From a bacterium OM1 bin76 (lineage in GTDB: Bacteria; Actinomycetota; Acidimicrobiia; Spongiisociales; ZC4RG35): a stretch of DNA of 64,000 bases. Each line of letters begins with the position of its first letter. Position 1 is the stretch's first letter. Positions 59,288 to 64,000 of this stretch are shown piece by piece. The notes under the pieces were generated by a model. The model was given only the letters and a program-made list of their open reading frames with translations, ran no database searches and was not told the origin of the DNA. The position numbers and the translations under genes are program-made. The stretch lies in assembly GCA_002238785.1 (NCBI GenBank), contig MPNA01000001.1, forward strand, positions 62,001-126,000. The letters are read 5' to 3'.

Positions 59288-60756
59288 CCTTCTCCCTCCC
59301 CCAAAGCGCCTCGGGCCGCGGCCAACGCCTCCATGACGAACCGGCGGTCGTCGAAGGGGATGCGTTCAGTTCCCACCTCCTGGTAGCGCTCGTGACCCTT
59401 GCCCAGAATCAGGACCACATCGCCCGGTCGGGCCCACCCCACCGCGGTCCGGATAGCCCGGGCCCGGTCGACCTCCACCCAGTGGCTCCCACCCTGCAGG
59501 CCGGCGGAGAGATCGGCAAGAATATCCAGGGGGTCTTCGGTCCGAGGGTTGTCGGAGGTGAGCATGACAAGGTCGGCGGACCCCGCCGCCCGGGCCATCT
59601 CAGCGCGCTTGCTCCGGTCCCGGTCTCCACCGGCCCCGATCACCACTATCACCCGTCCCCCCGTGGATTCCCGCGCCGCCGCCATCACTGCGCCTATCGC
59701 ATCCGGAGTGTGGGCGTAGTCGACCACCACCGCCGACGGGTGGTCCGCCACCACCTCGAAGCGTCCCTCCACCGGTGACAGGGCAGCTATCCCGTCGGCG
59801 ACTTCGGTTGGCGAATATCCCAGCGCCAGTGCGGCGCCGGCTGCCAGGACGGCGTTGTCTCCGTTGTGACTCCCCCCCATGGAGGTCCGCAGGGTGAAAC
59901 TGCCATCACCCGCCCAGCAGGTCACCGTCACCCCGTCAAGACTGCAGCTCACTACCTCGCCCCTCACGTCTGCCTCTGGGCCGGTCCCGACAGTGGTCAC
60001 CGGAATCCTGCAATTGTCGGCCAATCTGCGCCCCCACTCGTCGTCGGTCCACACGACCGCCGCCGCTGAGAGGTCCGGTGAGAAGAGTTGCTCTTTGCTG
60101 CGGTAGTAGTCCTCTTGACTTCCGTGGAAATCCAGGTGGTCATGCCCCAAGTTGGTGAAGACCGTCAGGGCGAAACGCAGATAATCCACCCTGCCCAGCG
60201 CCAGGCCGTGCGAGGAGACCTCCATCAGGGCGGTGTCCACCGCCCGATCCCGCATAGCGGCCAACTGTCGTTGTATGTCGGAGGCTTCGGGAGTGGTCAG
60301 GGAGGTGGGCATCATCTCTTCGCCGATCCGGGCGCCCAGGGTCCCGATCACCCCGGTCTTGCGGCCGGCGCCGCGGACCACCGACTCGATCATGTGCATC
60401 ACGGTGGTCTTACCGTTGGTACCGGTGATCCCAACCAGCCGAAGACATGCGGAGGGATTGTCGTACACCTCGGCCGCGGCGAGGCCCAGGGCCTTCCTCC
60501 CATCCCGGACTACGATGTGAGGGACCCTGTGATCGGTGGGCCGCTCGCAGATCACCGCCACTGCCCCCGCAGACACAGCCTCACCGATGTAGTCGTGACC
60601 GTCGAAACGCTCCCCGGCCATCGCCACAAACACGTCTCCCGCCTTCACCGCGCGGCTGTCGTGGCTCACCCCCTGAACCTTGGTCCCCGCCTGGCCTCCC
60701 ACCGAGGCGCCCAGGCGCTCCGCAAGCATCCCGACCGTCATCTCAGGAGTTCCCAT
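59284..60756 (-). CDS. murE: UDP-MurNAc-tripeptide synthetase MurE (meso-DAP type)
   Basis: 490 residues. ATP-loop GITGTNGKTTVMHMIESV; DNPRTEDP motif at about residue 405, whose DNPR form selects meso-diaminopimelate; VVVDYAHTPDAIGAVM. Overlaps ftsI by 14 bases and mraY by 4. It shows that the peptidoglycan carries meso-DAP, as in many actinobacteria. Confidence 0.96.
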   Translation of the reverse strand: MGTPEMTVGMLAERLGASVGGQAGTKVQGVSHDSRAVKAGDVFVAMAGERFDGHDYIGEAVSAGAVAVICERPTDHRVPHIVVRDGRKALGLAAAEVYDNPSACLRLVGITGTNGKTTVMHMIESVVRGAGRKTGVIGTLGARIGEEMMPTSLTTPEASDIQRQLAAMRDRAVDTALMEVSSHGLALGRVDYLRFALTVFTNLGHDHLDFHGSQEDYYRSKEQLFSPDLSAAAVVWTDDEWGRRLADNCRIPVTTVGTGPEADVRGEVVSCSLDGVTVTCWAGDGSFTLRTSMGGSHNGDNAVLAAGAALALGYSPTEVADGIAALSPVEGRFEVVADHPSAVVVDYAHTPDAIGAVMAAARESTGGRVIVVIGAGGDRDRSKRAEMARAAGSADLVMLTSDNPRTEDPLDILADLSAGLQGGSHWVEVDRARAIRTAVGWARPGDVVLILGKGHERYQEVGTERIPFDDRRFVMEALAAARGALGEGEG

Positions 60757-62479
60757 TGGGGATCTCTCCGAATCTTCTCAGAGCGACTTCCATGATCTCG
60801 GAAAACACCGGGGCAGCCGCCGAGCCACCGGTTCGGAACTCCGACCTGGTGGGTCCGTCCACCACCACCATGACCACCACCTTGGGATCGTCTATCGGCG
60901 CCAGGCCGATGAAAGACGCTATGTTCAGTTCCTCGTCATACCCGTCGAAGCCCAGCTTTGACGAAGTACCGGTCTTTCCTCCCACCTCGAACCCGGTGAC
61001 TGCAGCCGCCTGACCGGTCCCCTTGTTAACCGTGTCAGCCATCAGGTAGCGCATAATGCGAGCCGTCTCCGGGCTGATCACCTGTCGTTGCTCGATGTCA
61101 GCCACGGGACGGACTTCCCCGTCCACCCGCAGTGCCCTCACCAGGTGCGGCTGTACCCACACGCCGTCATTTGCTATGGCGCCGAAGACCGACGCCATCT
61201 GAATGGGAGTGACTGCAACCGAGTAGCCGATCGCGGCCGAAGCCAGACAGGTGCTGCAGGAGGGGTCCAGGTTGACCAATCCCTCGGGTTCTCCGGAGAA
61301 GTCAACCCCGGTGCGGGTGCCCAGGCCGAAGGCGTGAATGTAATCGGACAGCACCCCCCTGGGCAAACTCTGTTGCACCATGATGGTCCCCACATTCGAG
61401 GAACGCACGAAGATGTCGGCCACCGTGAGATCCAAGGGATCGTGGTAGGAGAAGTCCCGGTAACACCCGTATATGTCGTCATCAGGCTCCTCGCAGGCCC
61501 GCGGGAAGATCTCGATCTCGTAGGGAACCTGAGGTATCAGATCAGACGCCCTCCAGAATCCGGTATCCAAAGCAGCAGCGATGGTCACTGCCTTCTGAGT
61601 AGACCCCGGCTCATACATGCCCCGCACCGCGAAGTTGGCAAAGGGCGACCCGTCTTCGGAGACCCGTTCGTCGGGATCGAAACTGGGCACCCCGCCCATG
61701 GCCAGGATCTCGCCGGTCTCGGGATGCAGCGCCACCGCCCAACACTGCTCCGCGCCGGTCCGGGCCACGCCCGACCGGCAGGCCTCCATCAAGCTGTATT
61801 GCAGGAGAAGATCCACGGTAGTGATCAGATCGGACCCTCGGACAGCTTCGGTGATTTCCCGCAAGCCGGTGGGAATCTGGCGACCTTTCACGTCCTGTTC
61901 GATCATCGCCCTCCCCGGTTCGCCGGCCAGATCCTCCTGGTAGTAATACTCCAAGCCTTCGATGCCCACCCCGTCGATGTTCACCATCCCCAGCACATGC
62001 GACGCCACTGAGGACGGATAGATGCGCTTGGACTCCGGCTCGCTGTACACCCCGGCGAAACCCATGTTCATGATCTCTTCGACCATGTCCACCTCCAGTT
62101 GACGCTTGATGTATACGAAGTCCTCACCCGACTGAAGGTCTCTGGTCAGCTTCTCGATGTCTGCCCCCACCCGCAGGCCCACCTGCTGGGCGACCAGCAC
62201 CGGATCCTGGATCTCCGAGGGGATCGCGAACAGGCTGGCGCCCAGGACGGTGAGAGCCAGCGCTTCCCCGTTGCGGTCGAAAATCTCCCCCCGCTCCGGA
62301 AGGACTTCCCTGATGGACAGGCGCTGCCGCAGGCCGCGTTCGGCATGACTCTCGTCGTCCACCACTTGGACCGTGTACATCTTGAACGCCATCGCCAGCC
62401 AGGCAATCACCAGCAATCCCCCCATCAGGGCCAGCCGTCTGGCTATCGAACGCGGCGCAGGGCCGGGGATGTTCTCCAC
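60743..62479 (-). CDS. ftsI: Septal peptidoglycan transpeptidase FtsI (class B PBP)
   Basis: 578 residues. One N-terminal membrane helix (LALMGGLLVIAWLAMAFKMY), PBP dimer domain (RGEIFDRNGEALAL), then transpeptidase with EPGSTQK (catalytic Ser), SSN and GGKTGTS motifs in order. Four Cys in PRACEEPDDDIYGCY and DPSCSTCLAS may form two disulfides on the outer face. Forms the septal cross-linking complex with FtsW. Confidence 0.96.
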   Translation of the reverse strand: MENIPGPAPRSIARRLALMGGLLVIAWLAMAFKMYTVQVVDDESHAERGLRQRLSIREVLPERGEIFDRNGEALALTVLGASLFAIPSEIQDPVLVAQQVGLRVGADIEKLTRDLQSGEDFVYIKRQLEVDMVEEIMNMGFAGVYSEPESKRIYPSSVASHVLGMVNIDGVGIEGLEYYYQEDLAGEPGRAMIEQDVKGRQIPTGLREITEAVRGSDLITTVDLLLQYSLMEACRSGVARTGAEQCWAVALHPETGEILAMGGVPSFDPDERVSEDGSPFANFAVRGMYEPGSTQKAVTIAAALDTGFWRASDLIPQVPYEIEIFPRACEEPDDDIYGCYRDFSYHDPLDLTVADIFVRSSNVGTIMVQQSLPRGVLSDYIHAFGLGTRTGVDFSGEPEGLVNLDPSCSTCLASAAIGYSVAVTPIQMASVFGAIANDGVWVQPHLVRALRVDGEVRPVADIEQRQVISPETARIMRYLMADTVNKGTGQAAAVTGFEVGGKTGTSSKLGFDGYDEELNIASFIGLAPIDDPKVVVMVVVDGPTRSEFRTGGSAAAPVFSEIMEVALRRFGEIPNGNS

Positions 62480-62481
62480 TT

Positions 62482-62871
62482 TTACCCGGGCGGTTCGAAA
62501 CCCGGGAGTACCGGCGTCACGCCGGGTACGTGGATGTGCACCACCTCATCGGGGTAGAACAGCCCAAGAGGCTCGGCCAGGGAAGCGACCCGATCAGGAT
62601 TCTCCAAACGGGCCACTTCCAGGCGGAGCAGGCGGTTCTGGATGGTCTCATGCTCTATCCGGGTGCGCAATTCGGCCAACTCGAAGGCGCCCTCGTCAAG
62701 AAGAGTGCGGCTCCAGACCATCCCCAAGAAAGCGGACACCACCAGGACGACAAACGCCAGCATCATCGTAATTGCCGCGGGAGTCCGGCGCGAGGAATCC
62801 GAGCCGGCCGTAATGAGCCGCAGCGCAGACCGATTAGTTGACGGGACTCCGGGCGCGGCGCGCATGGTCAT
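62482..62871 (-). CDS. ftsL: FtsL-like divisome protein
   Basis: 129 residues. One central membrane helix (TMMLAFVVLVVSAFLGMVW) followed by a leucine-zipper-like coiled coil (LAELRTRIEHETIQNRLLRLEVARL) and DRVASLAEPLGLFYP. Size, topology and place between rsmH and ftsI identify it as FtsL; sequence similarity in this family is low. Overlaps rsmH by 4 bases. Confidence 0.8.
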   Translation of the reverse strand: MTMRAAPGVPSTNRSALRLITAGSDSSRRTPAAITMMLAFVVLVVSAFLGMVWSRTLLDEGAFELAELRTRIEHETIQNRLLRLEVARLENPDRVASLAEPLGLFYPDEVVHIHVPGVTPVLPGFEPPG

Positions 62872-63785
62872 GAGGCGACCTTCTCCACGGCCCGCAGACG
62901 AGCCGAGCGAGCCCGACGATTGCGGGCCACCTCATGCGAGTCAGGGCGCTTTGCTCCCTTCACCAGCGCGCTCCATTCCGGGCGGCGACCGCACCCGCAC
63001 ACCGGTAGACCGGGAGGGCAGACACATGCCTGCAAGCCTTCTGCAAATCTCTGCTTCACCAGGCGATCCTCCAGCGAGTGATAGGAGATCGTCACACAGC
63101 GTCCCCTCGCTTCCAACCGACCAAGAGCAGCCTCCAACCCGCGGCTCACCGCCTCGAGTTCCTCATTGACCACGATGCGGATGGCCTGAAAGGTGCGCCG
63201 GGCGGGGTGCCCCTTGCGACGCAGCGCAGCGGGCACAGACTCAGCGATCACGCCGGCCAGGCCCAAGGTGTCGGACAGGGGACGGTGGGCCACGATTGCC
63301 CTGGCGATCCGTCGAGCGGAAGGATCCTCCCCGAATCTGCGGATGGCAGCGGCCAGCCGACCCTCCTCCCAGGTGTTCACAATCTCTGCAGCCAACCTGG
63401 CTCCACGCGGGTCCATCCTCATGTCGAGCGGACCGTTCCGCCGATAGGAGAACCCTCTGTCCGGCTGATCCAGTTGATCCGACGACAGACCGAAATCGAA
63501 CAGAACACCCGTTACCGGATCCACCCCCGCCCCGTCGAGCAATCGATCCAAATCGGCAAAGTTGCCCGACATGAAATCGAAACCCAAATCCGCTGCTCGT
63601 TCGGCTACTGCCGGATCCCGGTCAATTCCCATGATTCTTACCTTGGGTCCCATCACCTGCCGCAAACGCAGACTGTGACCACCTCCGCCAAAAGTGGCAT
63701 CTACCAACGTTCCTTTTCGAAGGGGCTTGAAAAGTTCGCACACGAGGTCGGCCATGACCGGCTCGTGCCTAACACCGTGGCTCAT
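62868..63785 (-). CDS. rsmH: 16S rRNA m4C1402 methyltransferase RsmH
   Basis: 305 residues. MSHGVRHEPVMADLVCELFKP, SAM-binding VDATFGGGGHSLRLRQ, FDFGLSSDQLDQPDRGFSYRR, DMRMDPR, and YHSLEDRLVKQRF, all RsmH/MraW signatures. N4-methylates C1402 of 16S rRNA. First gene of the dcw cluster seen here; mraZ, usually upstream, is not in the window. The ATG lies in one arm of a 15-bp inverted repeat. Confidence 0.97.
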   Translation of the reverse strand: MSHGVRHEPVMADLVCELFKPLRKGTLVDATFGGGGHSLRLRQVMGPKVRIMGIDRDPAVAERAADLGFDFMSGNFADLDRLLDGAGVDPVTGVLFDFGLSSDQLDQPDRGFSYRRNGPLDMRMDPRGARLAAEIVNTWEEGRLAAAIRRFGEDPSARRIARAIVAHRPLSDTLGLAGVIAESVPAALRRKGHPARRTFQAIRIVVNEELEAVSRGLEAALGRLEARGRCVTISYHSLEDRLVKQRFAEGLQACVCPPGLPVCGCGRRPEWSALVKGAKRPDSHEVARNRRARSARLRAVEKVAS

Positions 63786-63867
63786 AGCCGGCCCCCCGAA
63801 GGTCGGCGCCTAGTGGAAGCGGGCGGATTGGGGCCTTCTTTAGCTCCAGGGAGCCGGCTATGAGCCA
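63778..63867. repeat. 15-bp perfect inverted repeat around the rsmH start
   Basis: TGGCTCATAGCCGGC (63778-63792) and GCCGGCTATGAGCCA (63853-63867) are exact inverted copies, 60 bases apart. The rsmH ATG (63785-63783) is inside the first arm, so a transcript starting upstream of the second arm could hide the start codon and nearby GGGGGG ribosome site in a 15-bp stem. The second arm also holds an ATG on the plus strand, which opens a frame to the window end with no recognisable product. Confidence 0.75.
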
Positions 63868-64000
63868 TAGTTGTTCGGTCGATTTTCGTTACGGACTTTG
63901 GATCTTTACCTCTCTTCGCGATCGGCAGAGGCGTACTCTGCTGCCTTCAGGTGACGCTGGAATGCAGGAGCGCTCCAAACTTCGATCTCTTGGTCGACTC

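Noticed and set aside
63861-64000. Plus-strand open frame starting in the second arm of the inverted repeat
   Set aside because: 46 codons run to the window end with no recognisable protein features; the ATG is explained by the inverted repeat. Cannot be excluded without more sequence.

Overview
The window is a gene-dense, high-GC bacterial chromosome segment, most likely from an actinobacterium; Acidimicrobiia or a related uncultured lineage is my best guess. The evidence is: a dcw (division and cell wall) cluster without ftsA but with sepF, yggT and divIVA next to ftsZ; a MurE with the DNPR meso-diaminopimelate motif; a monoderm-style Tad/Flp pilus locus without a secretin; a DUF222/HNH protein; and frequent GTG/TTG starts with ATGA or GTGA stop-start overlaps. 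No rRNA, CRISPR array, integrase or complete insertion sequence was seen.

Layout. 1-4.2 kb: moaC, moeA and plsY (minus), then a zinc-ribbon protein, a lone SAF-domain protein and uppP (plus). 4.3-11 kb: a Tad pilus operon on the minus strand (cpaB, tadZ, tadA, tadB, tadC, flp, two TadE-like pseudopilins, one TadG-like protein). 11-16.3 kb: an unknown protein, a small HTH protein, tRNA-Glu and tRNA-Gln, an SRPBCC protein, an enoyl-CoA hydratase and a beta-propeller lipoprotein. 16.4-26.3 kb: tryptophan genes trpE and trpC-F-B-A, separated by ygfZ and a five-gene cassette (E1 alpha, E1 beta, a stand-alone lipoyl domain, an SDR and a TIM-barrel isomerase). 26.3-29.8 kb: ccdA, a frameshifted MATE transporter, nth and a thioesterase. 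29.8-37.6 kb is the most accessory-looking part: a noncoding stretch, a DUF222-HNH gene, a tandem ThyX-like protein, an AAA ATPase/PIN gene pair of visibly lower GC, a DoxX-like protein and a FitA/VapC-type toxin-antitoxin pair. 37.6-47.4 kb: dnaE, rhomboid protease, rluD, lspA, traR/dksA-like and a DUF167 gene (minus), and ileS (plus). 47.4-63.8 kb: divIVA, yggT, sepF, yggS, pgeF, ftsZ, ftsQ, murB, murC, murG, ftsW, murD, mraY, murE, ftsI, ftsL, rsmH, all on the minus strand.

How the genes work together. The right end is the complete septal peptidoglycan and Z-ring program, except that murF is absent from its usual place between murE and mraY; uppP and lspA supply related envelope functions. 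The trp genes form most of the tryptophan pathway (trpD and trpG are not here). The Tad operon would build a surface fibre, and its first gene carries a structured 114-bp leader.

Most noteworthy: (1) the ATPase/PIN pair at 33.9-35.8 kb, a candidate two-gene defence module; (2) the 114-bp promoter/leader of the Tad operon, duplicated 19 kb away at about 95% identity with its potential stems and Shine-Dalgarno-sequestering segment kept; (3) a tandem ThyX-like protein whose two halves each keep a different part of the RHR-x7-S motif; (4) an E1/lipoyl-only operon without E2 core or E3 lying among trp genes; (5) a 15-bp perfect inverted repeat covering the rsmH start codon.
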